Assembly (NCBI GenBank): GCA_045114235.1 | Contig: JBGUKB010000078.1 | Span: 7,742-71,741 of the forward strand | Length of the DNA stretch: 64,000 nucleotides | Source: UBA1732 sp045114235 | GTDB taxonomy: Bacteria > Verrucomicrobiota > Lentisphaeria > Victivallales > UBA1829 | Direction of reading: 5' to 3' | Shown: positions 36,780 through 44,722 of the stretch, in pieces | How positions within the stretch are numbered: the stretch's first letter is position 1 | Layout: every line of letters begins with the position of its first letter | Program-made: the position numbers and the translations under genes | The notes under the pieces: generated by a model | The model's database searches: none | What the model was told of the DNA's origin: nothing | What the model saw: only the letters and a program-made list of their open reading frames with translations

Positions 36780-39700
36780 CTGGTGGATGTGGCGGTGGTA
36801 TTCCTGGAGGCAGCTGACCTCGAAACGCCCGAATTCAATCTGGTCGCGGATACCGTCGACGGCGGCTTCCGCGCCCGCGATGGTCGTGGTGATCGGGATG
36901 CCGGCGGCGATGGACTTCGACCGCATGCGTATCTCGTCGACCATGGCCTCCGCGCCGTTCTCCGAGGTGTTGATGACCCACTGGATCTCGCCCTCGCGGA
37001 TGAGGTCGAGCAGATTCGGACGCCCCTTCGAAATGCGGAAGAGCGCGTTCACGCGGATCCCCTCGTTGCAGAGCAGCGTGGAGGTGCCGAGCGTGGCGTA
37101 CAGACGGAATCCGAGCTCGACGAGCTTGCGTGCGATGTCCACGATGCGCGGCTTGTCCTGGTCTTTCACGGACAGGAAGACGCTGCCCTGTTTCGGCAGG
37201 CGCGACCCGGCGGCGAGCTGGCTTTTCAGGTACGCGATGCCCCAGTCGGTATCGAGACACATCACTTCGCCCGTGGACTTCATTTCCGGGGTCAGCACGA
37301 TGTCGACGCCGGGGAACTTCACGAACGGGAACACGGCCTCCTTCACGGCGGTGTACGGCAGGACGACTTCGCGGGTGAATCCGAGGTCGGCGAGCTTGCG
37401 CCCGGTCATGCAGAGCGCGGCGAGCCCGGCCAGATGCACGCCGATCGCCTTGCTGACGAACGGGATTGTGCGCGAGGCGCGCGGATTGACCTCGATCATG
37501 TAGATTTTGCCGTCCTTCACCGCGAGCTGCATGTTCATCAGGCCGTTCACATGGAGCGCGGCGGCGAACTCGCGGGCATAGACGCGGATTTGCTCCAGAA
37601 TTTCCTTTGACAGGCTCATCGGCGGCGTCACGCTGGCGGAGTCGCCGGAATGGCATCCGGCGGGCTCGACATGCTCCAGGATCGCGCCGATCACGGTCGT
37701 TTCGCCGTCGGAAATGCAGTCCACGTCCAGCTCGATCGCGTTCTCCAGGAACCGGTCGATCAGGATGGGCTTGCCCTCGGCGACGCGCGCGGCCTCCTCG
37801 GTGAACTTGCGGAGGTATTTTTCCTTGTAGACGATGACCATGCCGCGTCCGCCGAGCACGAAACTCGGGCGCACGAGCACGGGATAGCCGATCTTTTCGG
37901 CGATGGCGAGCGCTTCGTCCACGGTATGCGCGATGCCGCTTTCCGGCTGGAGGATGCCGATCTTCGTGGCGAGCTGCTTGAAGTAGTCGCGGTCTTCAGC
38001 GAGGTCGATGTCATCCGGGCTGGTGCCGATCACGTTCGCCCCGGCGGCCTTCAGCGCCTGCGCCAGATTCAGCGGGGTCTGCCCGCCGAACTGCACGATC
38101 ACGCCGGAGCACTGTTCGCGCTCGTAGATGTGCATGATGTCCTCAAGCGTGAGCGGCTCGAAATAGAGCTTGTCGCTGGTGTCGTAGTCGGTGGAGACGG
38201 TCTCCGGGTTGGAGTTCACCATCACGACCTCGTAGCCTGCCTTGCGCAGTGCGAACGCCGCGTGGCAGCAGCAGTAGTCGAACTCGATGCCCTGCCCGAT
38301 GCGGTTCGGGCCGCCGCCCAGCACCATGATGGACTTCTTGTCGCCCCTCGGACGCACGGGTTCACCCGCATCCGCATAGGAGCTGTAGTAATACGGCGTG
38401 ATCGCCTCGAATTCGCCGGCGCAGGTGTCGACCGCGCCGAAGCTCGGCAGCAGGCCGATCCGTTTACGCTGCGCCGCGACCTCGGTTTCGGTAGAATGCA
38501 GCAGAAACGCGATCTGGCGGTCGCTGTAGCCGAACTCCTTCGCCTGACGGAAGAGCGCGGGATCGGTGGCGAGCTTCTTGAGCGATCCGGCGGATGCGAT
38601 CTCGTCCTCGAACATGGCGAGCTCGTGCAGATGACGCAGGAAGAAGCGGTCGATCTTCGTAAGCTCGAAAATCTTTTCTATATCCCAGCCGCGCTTGAAC
38701 GCCGCGCGGAGGTAGAAGATGCGGTCGGCGTTCGGCTTCGCGAGCTTCTCCTCCATCTCCTCGTCGGAGGCGGATTCGAACGCCGCGTCCCTGCCGTCCG
38801 CGCCGAACCCGGCACGGCCCGTTTCGAGCGAACGCAACGCCTTCTGGAGGCTCTGCTTGAAGTTGCGGCCAATCGCCATGACCTCGCCGACTGATTTCAT
38901 CTGGGTGCCGAGCGTGGGGTCTGCAGCGGGGAATTTCTCGAACGTAAACCGCGGTATCTTGGTCACGATGTAGTCGAGCGCGGGCTCGAAACAGCTCGGG
39001 GTGGTGCCCGTGATGTCGTTGCGGAGCTCGTCCAGCGTGTAGCCGACCGCGAGCTTGGCGGCGATCTTCGCGATGGGAAATCCGGTGGCCTTCGAGGCGA
39101 GCGCGCTCGAACGCGACACGCGCGGGTTCATTTCGATGATGATGCGGCGGCCGGTGTCGGGGTTGACAGCCCACTGCACGTTCGATCCGCCGGTCTCCAC
39201 GCCGATCGCGGCGAGCACGCGCAGGGAGTCGTCGCGCATCTCCTGGTATTCGCGGTCGGTGAGCGTCTGGATGGGGGCGACCGTGATGGAGTCGCCCGTG
39301 TGGACGCCCATCGGGTCGAGGTTTTCGATGGAGCAGACGATGACGCTGGAGCCTTTCTTGTCGCGCATGACCTCCATTTCGAATTCCTTCCAGCCGAGCA
39401 GGGATTCCTCGATCAGGACCTCGTGGTTCAGGCTGGCTTCGAGGCCGCGCCGCACGATTTCGGTGAATTCCGCCTCGTCGTGCGCGATGCCGCCGCCCGT
39501 GCCGCCGAGCGTGAACCCGGGGCGGATGATGAGCGGCCAGGTGCCGATGGTGCGGGCAATGGCGTCTGCCTCGCTTTCGGAATGTGCGGAACCGGACTGC
39601 GGCAGGTCGAGCCCGAGGTCCTGCATGGTCTTTTTGAAGAGCTGGCGGTCCTCGGCGCGGGCGATGGCGTCCGCGCTGGCGCCGATAAGCTCGACCTGGT

Positions 39701-40031
39701 AGCGCTTCAGGATGCCGTTCTTATGGAGCTCCATGGCGAGGTTCAGCGCGGTCTGGCCGCCGAGGGTCGGCAATATTGCGTCCGGGCGTTCGCGCCGGAT
39801 GATCTCGTGGAGGATGTCGCACGTGAGGGGTTCGATGTAGGTGCGGTCGGCGAGCTCGGGATCGGTCATGACGGTCGCCGGGTTGGAGTTCACGAGCACG
39901 ACCTCGAACCCGTCCTGCTTCAGCACCTTGCATGCCTGCACGCCGGAGTAGTCGAACTCGCAGCCCTGGCCGATGACGATGGGGCCGGACCCGATCAGCA
40001 GGATCTTCTGGATATCAGTGCGTTTCGGCAT
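36759..40031 (-). CDS. carB: Carbamoyl-phosphate synthase large subunit
   Basis: 1,090 residues with two homologous ATP-grasp halves. The first starts KILLIGSGPIVIGQGCEFDYSG and has RPGFTLGGTGGG. The second starts SIMVLGGGPNRIGQGIEFDY and has RPSFVLGGRGM. A C-terminal MGS-like regulatory domain (about 945-1080, SVFLSVKDQDKPRIV...) binds allosteric effectors in the family. With CarA it makes carbamoyl phosphate from glutamine, bicarbonate and ATP for pyrimidines and arginine. It is the last gene of purF-carA-pyrG-carB and overlaps pyrG by 17 bases, with AAAGG before its ATG. The last six residues come from a repeat element and may extend the native end. Confidence 0.97.
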   Translation of the reverse strand: MPKRTDIQKILLIGSGPIVIGQGCEFDYSGVQACKVLKQDGFEVVLVNSNPATVMTDPELADRTYIEPLTCDILHEIIRRERPDAILPTLGGQTALNLAMELHKNGILKRYQVELIGASADAIARAEDRQLFKKTMQDLGLDLPQSGSAHSESEADAIARTIGTWPLIIRPGFTLGGTGGGIAHDEAEFTEIVRRGLEASLNHEVLIEESLLGWKEFEMEVMRDKKGSSVIVCSIENLDPMGVHTGDSITVAPIQTLTDREYQEMRDDSLRVLAAIGVETGGSNVQWAVNPDTGRRIIIEMNPRVSRSSALASKATGFPIAKIAAKLAVGYTLDELRNDITGTTPSCFEPALDYIVTKIPRFTFEKFPAADPTLGTQMKSVGEVMAIGRNFKQSLQKALRSLETGRAGFGADGRDAAFESASDEEMEEKLAKPNADRIFYLRAAFKRGWDIEKIFELTKIDRFFLRHLHELAMFEDEIASAGSLKKLATDPALFRQAKEFGYSDRQIAFLLHSTETEVAAQRKRIGLLPSFGAVDTCAGEFEAITPYYYSSYADAGEPVRPRGDKKSIMVLGGGPNRIGQGIEFDYCCCHAAFALRKAGYEVVMVNSNPETVSTDYDTSDKLYFEPLTLEDIMHIYEREQCSGVIVQFGGQTPLNLAQALKAAGANVIGTSPDDIDLAEDRDYFKQLATKIGILQPESGIAHTVDEALAIAEKIGYPVLVRPSFVLGGRGMVIVYKEKYLRKFTEEAARVAEGKPILIDRFLENAIELDVDCISDGETTVIGAILEHVEPAGCHSGDSASVTPPMSLSKEILEQIRVYAREFAAALHVNGLMNMQLAVKDGKIYMIEVNPRASRTIPFVSKAIGVHLAGLAALCMTGRKLADLGFTREVVLPYTAVKEAVFPFVKFPGVDIVLTPEMKSTGEVMCLDTDWGIAYLKSQLAAGSRLPKQGSVFLSVKDQDKPRIVDIARKLVELGFRLYATLGTSTLLCNEGIRVNALFRISKGRPNLLDLIREGEIQWVINTSENGAEAMVDEIRMRSKSIAAGIPITTTIAGAEAAVDGIRDQIEFGRFEVSCLQEYHRHIHQGGQVLH

Positions 40032-41634
40032 TTTGACGACCTTTCAGCGCCGCTTCCACGAGACCGTCGAAGAGCGGATGCGCGTGCATGGGGCGGGATT
40101 TGAATTCGGGGTGGAACTGGCAACCGATGAAGAACGGATGGTCCGGGATCTCGACGATCTCCACGAGGCCGCGCTGCGGATTCACGCCGCTGACGCGGAG
40201 TCCGGCGGATTCGATGGCTTCGCGGTACTTCGGATTGAACTCGAAGCGGTGGCGGTGGCGTTCCTGAATGTGCGTTTCGCCGTAGAGGCGTTCCGCGAGC
40301 GAACCGGGGACGAGGTCGCAGTCGTACGCGCCGAGGCGCATGGTGCCGCCCTTGTCGTGGATCGTGCGCTGTTCGTCCATGAGGTCGATCACCGGGTTCG
40401 GCGTGCTCTCGTCGAACTCCGAGCTGTGGGCGTCGGCAAGCCCGAGGACGTCCCGCGCGAACTCGATCACGGCGCACTGCATGCCCAGGCAGATGCCGAG
40501 GAACGGCAGATTGTACGTGCGTGCGTATTCAATCGCCTTGATCTTGCCATCCACGCCGCGCGTGCCGAATCCGCCGGGCACGAGGATGCCGTCCACGCCG
40601 TTCAGAAGCACGGCCGGATCGGCGGACATGAACTCCTCGGATTCGATCTTGCGCACCTCGACCTTGCAGGAATGTTTGATCCCTGCATGGCTGAGGGATT
40701 CGTAGATGCTCTTGTACGCGTCCTGGTGGCGGATGTACTTGCCGACGACCGCGATGGTGCATTTGGTCTGCGGATGCAGCACGCCGTCGAGCCAGGCGCG
40801 GTATTCGTCCAGTTCGATCCTGCGCGGATCGAGGTGAAGCAGTTCCAGCACGCGCGTGTCGAATTCCTGTTCCTCCAGCTCCAGCGGCACCTCGTAGATG
40901 GAGTTCTGCACGTCCAGCTCCTCGATCACGCAGTTGCGCCGCACGTTGCAGAAGAGCGACAGCTTGTTGAGGTGTTCCTCCTCCATCGGCACCTCGGACC
41001 GGCACACGAGGATGTCCGGCACGATGCCGATGCTGCGCAGCGCCGCCACGGAGTGCTGGCTGGGCTTCGTCTTGATCTCCTTCGCCGCGCGGATGAACGG
41101 CACGAGCGTGAGGTGGATGAAGATCGCGTCGCCCGCGGGGGCCTCCAGCTTGAACTGGCGGGTGGCCTCCTGGAACGGCAGGCTCTCGATGTCGCCCGTG
41201 GTGCCGCCGATCTCGGTGATGGCGATGTCCACGTCGTCGCTCTCCAGCGACCGGATCGCGGCCTTGATCTCGTCGGTGATATGGGGCACGACCTGCACGG
41301 TGCCGCCGAGGTAGCCGCCGGCGCGTTCGCGCGCGATCACGCTGCCGTAGATGCGGCCGGAGGTGTAGTTGCTGGCGTGGGAACACGTCACGCCGGCGAT
41401 GCGTTCGTAGTGGCCGAGGTCGAGGTCGGTCTCCGCGCCGTCGTCGGTCACGAAGACCTCGCCGTGCTGGTACGGGCTCATGGTGCCGGGGTCGACGTTC
41501 AGGTACGGGTCGAGTTTCTGCATCGCCACGCGGTATCCGCGCTGTTTCAGGAGGAACGCGAGGGCGGCTCCGGTGATGCCTTTGCCGAGGCTGGAAACGA
41601 CTCCGCCCGTGATGAAGATGTGTTTCGTTTTCAT
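40015..41634 (-). CDS. pyrG: CTP synthase
   Basis: 539 residues. The N-terminal synthase domain has KHIFITGGVVSSLGKGI and KLDPYLNVDPGTMSPYQHGEV. The C-terminal glutaminase has the nucleophile in LGICLGMQCAVIEFARDV and QFHPEF. It converts UTP to CTP with glutamine as the ammonia donor. It overlaps carA by four bases (ATGA) and carB by 17, showing tight coupling. Confidence 0.97.
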   Translation of the reverse strand: MKTKHIFITGGVVSSLGKGITGAALAFLLKQRGYRVAMQKLDPYLNVDPGTMSPYQHGEVFVTDDGAETDLDLGHYERIAGVTCSHASNYTSGRIYGSVIARERAGGYLGGTVQVVPHITDEIKAAIRSLESDDVDIAITEIGGTTGDIESLPFQEATRQFKLEAPAGDAIFIHLTLVPFIRAAKEIKTKPSQHSVAALRSIGIVPDILVCRSEVPMEEEHLNKLSLFCNVRRNCVIEELDVQNSIYEVPLELEEQEFDTRVLELLHLDPRRIELDEYRAWLDGVLHPQTKCTIAVVGKYIRHQDAYKSIYESLSHAGIKHSCKVEVRKIESEEFMSADPAVLLNGVDGILVPGGFGTRGVDGKIKAIEYARTYNLPFLGICLGMQCAVIEFARDVLGLADAHSSEFDESTPNPVIDLMDEQRTIHDKGGTMRLGAYDCDLVPGSLAERLYGETHIQERHRHRFEFNPKYREAIESAGLRVSGVNPQRGLVEIVEIPDHPFFIGCQFHPEFKSRPMHAHPLFDGLVEAALKGRQNAETH

Positions 41635-42749
41635 GCTTTGCTGTCCTCCATAAGTTTGCGGAATGCGTCGAAAAGCGCTGCGGCGTCGTGTGGCCCCGGA
41701 GCTGCTTCCGGGTGGTACTGCACGCTGAACGCCGGGAGCGTTTTGTGGCGGATCCCTTCGATTGTATTGTCATTCAGATTGATGTGCGTAAGTTCGAGTT
41801 CGGCGGGCAGGTCCGCCAGCGCGAAATTGTGGTTCTGGCTGGAGATCGCGACCTCGCCTGTCAGGATGTTTTTGACCGGGTGGTTGCAGCCGTGATGCCC
41901 GAATTTCAGGCGGCCGCACTTCGCGCCGCAGGCGAGTCCGAGCAGCTGGTGCCCGAGGCAGATCCCCATGATCGGAATGTTGTGACCGAGCAGCGCGCGG
42001 ATGTTTTCGATGGCGTAGGTCACGGCGGACGGGTCGGCGGGGCCGTTGGAGAGGAATATGCCGTCCGGTTTCGCCGCCAGGACTTCTTCGGGCGAGGTCG
42101 TGGCGGGGACGACCGTCACGCGCATGTCGCGCGCGACGAGCATCCGCAGGATGTTGTATTTCACGCCGAAATCGTACACGACCACATGGAATTTCCCCTC
42201 TTCGCTCCAGTCGTACGGGACCGGCGTCGTCACGATGGAGGCGTAGTCCTGCCCCTCGAGGCCTTCCCACGCCTGCGCCCGTTTCACGGCTTCTTCCTCC
42301 GAAATATTTTCCTCGCTCACATGCAGATAGGCTTTCTGGCTGCCTTTCGTGCGCAGATGCAGCGTCAGCGCCCGCGTGTCGACTCCGGCGAGGCCGGGCT
42401 TGCCGTAACGCTTCATGATCGCGGACAGCTCCTCGCGGGACCGCCAGTTCGAGGCGGGATTGAGTTCCTGTATAATCAAACCGTTGAGGAAGAGGCTCCG
42501 CGACTCCATGTCCTCCTGCGTGCATCCGTAGTTGCCGACCTCGGCGGTCGTGAGCGTCACGAACTGCCCCGCATAGGACGGATCGGAGATGATCTCCTGG
42601 TATCCGGTCATGCCGGTGTTGAACACGGCTTCGCCCGTGCGGTCGTGCAGATCGCCGAACGCATAGCCGTGGAAGACCGTGCCGTCGGCGAGCGCGAGGA
42701 ACGCCCTGCGTTCGCGCTGCTGTTTCCACAAATCTTGATAATCGCTCAT
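41631..42749 (-). CDS. carA: Carbamoyl-phosphate synthase small subunit
   Basis: 372 residues. The N-terminal CPSase domain has DGTVFHGYAFG and GEAVFNTGMTGYQEI. The C-terminal glutamine amidotransferase has the nucleophile in MGICLGHQLLGLACG and FSVQYHPEAAPGP. It supplies ammonia to CarB. The ATG is one base after the purF stop, and its end overlaps pyrG. Confidence 0.97.
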   Translation of the reverse strand: MSDYQDLWKQQRERRAFLALADGTVFHGYAFGDLHDRTGEAVFNTGMTGYQEIISDPSYAGQFVTLTTAEVGNYGCTQEDMESRSLFLNGLIIQELNPASNWRSREELSAIMKRYGKPGLAGVDTRALTLHLRTKGSQKAYLHVSEENISEEEAVKRAQAWEGLEGQDYASIVTTPVPYDWSEEGKFHVVVYDFGVKYNILRMLVARDMRVTVVPATTSPEEVLAAKPDGIFLSNGPADPSAVTYAIENIRALLGHNIPIMGICLGHQLLGLACGAKCGRLKFGHHGCNHPVKNILTGEVAISSQNHNFALADLPAELELTHINLNDNTIEGIRHKTLPAFSVQYHPEAAPGPHDAAALFDAFRKLMEDSKA

Positions 42750-42750
42750 G

Positions 42751-44472
42751 TCAGTATGCTCTTTCCTGATTGTTTTCCATGAAGTTCACCAGCGCGCGGT
42801 TCGCCGTGCGGATGCCGCCGGGCGTGGGGTAGTCCCCCGTGAAATACCAGTCGCCGGGGTAGTCCGGGCAGCACGAATGCAGCGCCTCGACGGTCTGGTA
42901 GACGACCTTGAGTTCCGCCTTGAGTCCGGGCGGCGTGAGAAGACGCGCGATCTCCCTGTAGAGTTCTTCCTCGTCGACCGCGTCGTATATCTCGCGCATG
43001 TGGTTTTCGTTGGGCGCCGCGCCGGACAGCACTTTCCGCGCCGCTTCGCAGGCGCGGTTCAGCACGTCTTCGCGTCCGGTGCGCCGCAGGATCGCGACCG
43101 CCGCCTGAAACGCCGCCAGATCGCCCGCGCACGCCATGTCGATGCCGTAGCAGTCGGGGTATTTGACCGGGGGCGCGGAGCTCGCCACGATAATGCGTTT
43201 CGGGCAGAGGCGGTCGAGGATCGGCAGGATCGCGTTGCGCATGGTGTTGCCGCGCACGATGGAGTCGTCCAGCACGACCAGCGTGTCCACGCCCGGCCGG
43301 ATCAGCCCGTAGGTCACGTCGTAGACGTGCATGTAGAGCTCGCGGCGGCTGTCGGCGTCGGCGATGAACGTGCGGAATTTCGCGTCCTTGATCGCGATCT
43401 CGCCGAAGCGCACGTTGCGGTCCTGATGCGCCGCCATCGTGAAGAGCGTTTCGAGCATGCCGTGGTAACTGACGCGCGCGGAGTTCGGGATATAGCTGAA
43501 GAACGTCGTGTCGAAATCGTTGTCCGCCGCCTGAAGCACCGCCGGGACAAGCGACTTGCCGAGGCGTTTGCGTTCGCGGTGGATGTCCGCGTCGTTCGGG
43601 CGCGAGAAATAGATGCGTTCGAAGACGCAGCTGCGGCGTTCCGCGGGCTCCAGGCAGTCGAGGATCTCCACGCCGCCGTCCGCACGCGCGACCACCGCCT
43701 TGCCCGGCGGGACCTCCATGACTTCGGATGTGGCGCAGTCGAACGCCGCCTGGATCGCGGGGCGTTCGCTCGCCGCCGCAAACACTTCATCGTCAAAATA
43801 AAAATATCCGGGACGTATCGCATGGGGGTCCCGGATCACAAATGCATCGCCCGCGCCGTTGATGCCGCAGAGCGTGAACGCGCCGTCGAGGCCGTTCAAA
43901 GCCTGTCGGAGAATCTTCGCCCAGTCCGGCGAACCGGGGTGAAGATTGGAGTCCTGTTCCAGATAGTGCGCGATGATCTGGAGGATCAGGTAGCCGTCCG
44001 CGCGGCTCTTCGGATGGTGCCCCAGGCGCAGGAACTTTTCGAAGAGTTCGTTCGCGGACGTGAGATTGAAATTGCCCGCCAGCAGCAGGGTCCGCCGCAG
44101 GCAGTTCGAATCGTGCACGAACGGATGGCAGGCGGACACCTCGTCCCGTCCGTACGTCGCGTAGCGCAGATGCCCGAGCAGGAGCCCGCCGTCGAATCCC
44201 GGCGCGCCGGCGCACCGTCCGAGCAGGTCGGCCAGCGGATCTTCCGAGGCGGCGGAACGCTCCACGCGATACGCGGGAAGTCCGGGTTCCGGATTGAGAT
44301 ACAGCGACGCGATCCCGGCGCCGTCCTGTCCGCGGTTGTGCTGTTTTTCGAGCAGGAGCGCCATCTTGCTGAATCCGTAGTCGGCGCTGCCGTACTTGCT
44401 GAAATAGTATTCCTGCGGCTTGCGAAGCCGGAGCAGCGCGACCGCGCATTCGTGTTTGACCGCATCAGACAT
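42751..44472 (-). CDS. purF: Amidophosphoribosyltransferase
   Basis: 573 residues. It opens MSDAVKHECAVALLRL, so Cys9 after an eight-residue propeptide is the expected catalytic N-terminus of the class II glutaminase; EKQHNRGQDGAG and LGHLRYATYG follow. The phosphoribosyltransferase part has the PRPP loop LVVLDDSIVRGNTM. It makes phosphoribosylamine, the first purine step. The form with KHECxVALxRLxKPxEYY resembles Bacteroidetes-type PurF proteins. AAAGGAG lies eight bases before ATG 44472; an upstream extension is unlikely. A sigma-54-type promoter precedes it, unusual for purF. Confidence 0.93.
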   Translation of the reverse strand: MSDAVKHECAVALLRLRKPQEYYFSKYGSADYGFSKMALLLEKQHNRGQDGAGIASLYLNPEPGLPAYRVERSAASEDPLADLLGRCAGAPGFDGGLLLGHLRYATYGRDEVSACHPFVHDSNCLRRTLLLAGNFNLTSANELFEKFLRLGHHPKSRADGYLILQIIAHYLEQDSNLHPGSPDWAKILRQALNGLDGAFTLCGINGAGDAFVIRDPHAIRPGYFYFDDEVFAAASERPAIQAAFDCATSEVMEVPPGKAVVARADGGVEILDCLEPAERRSCVFERIYFSRPNDADIHRERKRLGKSLVPAVLQAADNDFDTTFFSYIPNSARVSYHGMLETLFTMAAHQDRNVRFGEIAIKDAKFRTFIADADSRRELYMHVYDVTYGLIRPGVDTLVVLDDSIVRGNTMRNAILPILDRLCPKRIIVASSAPPVKYPDCYGIDMACAGDLAAFQAAVAILRRTGREDVLNRACEAARKVLSGAAPNENHMREIYDAVDEEELYREIARLLTPPGLKAELKVVYQTVEALHSCCPDYPGDWYFTGDYPTPGGIRTANRALVNFMENNQERAY

Positions 44473-44529
44473 TGCGGTACTCCTTTCCGTGCGGATTTGT
44501 TTTTTTGATTCTTTTTCCGAGTATTGACA

Positions 44530-44545
44530 AGCATAAAACATGCCA
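44530..44545 (-). promoter_or_regulatory. Candidate sigma-54 promoter of purF-carA-pyrG-carB
   Basis: On the minus strand TGGCATGTTTTATGCT matches the -24/-12 consensus TGGCACG-N4-TTGCT at GG, GC and all but two fixed positions. The GG to GC spacing is exactly as required. Confidence 0.55.
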
Positions 44546-44577
44546 AACGGCTTTGAGGCGGGAACCGGCAAACAATT

Positions 44578-44594
44578 GTTACATTTTTTGTAAC
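44578..44594. promoter_or_regulatory. Palindromic activator site 1 between purF and gltB
   Basis: GTTACA-TTTTT-TGTAAC is a perfect palindrome. Its centre is about 42 bases upstream of the purF -24 element and 31 bases (three turns) from site 2. Confidence 0.6.
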
Positions 44595-44608
44595 CGCCGA
44601 ATTACATG

Positions 44609-44625
44609 ATTACAAAACCTGTAAA
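44609..44625. promoter_or_regulatory. Palindromic activator site 2 between purF and gltB
   Basis: ATTACA-AAACC-TGTAAA, palindromic over TTACA/TGTAA. Its centre is about 43 bases upstream of the gltB -24 element, mirroring site 1. Confidence 0.6.
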
Positions 44626-44658
44626 ACAGAAGCGCGGTCTTTCCGTTGAATGAAATGT

Positions 44659-44674
44659 TGGCACGGGATTTGCT
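44659..44674 (+). promoter_or_regulatory. Sigma-54 promoter of gltB-gltD
   Basis: TGGCACGGGATTTGCT is a perfect match to the -24/-12 consensus, about 49 bases before the gltB start. Confidence 0.85.
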
Positions 44675-44722
44675 TAACCCCTGCTGATTTATACCAAAAA
44701 ATCAATGAAGAAAGGCAAAAAC

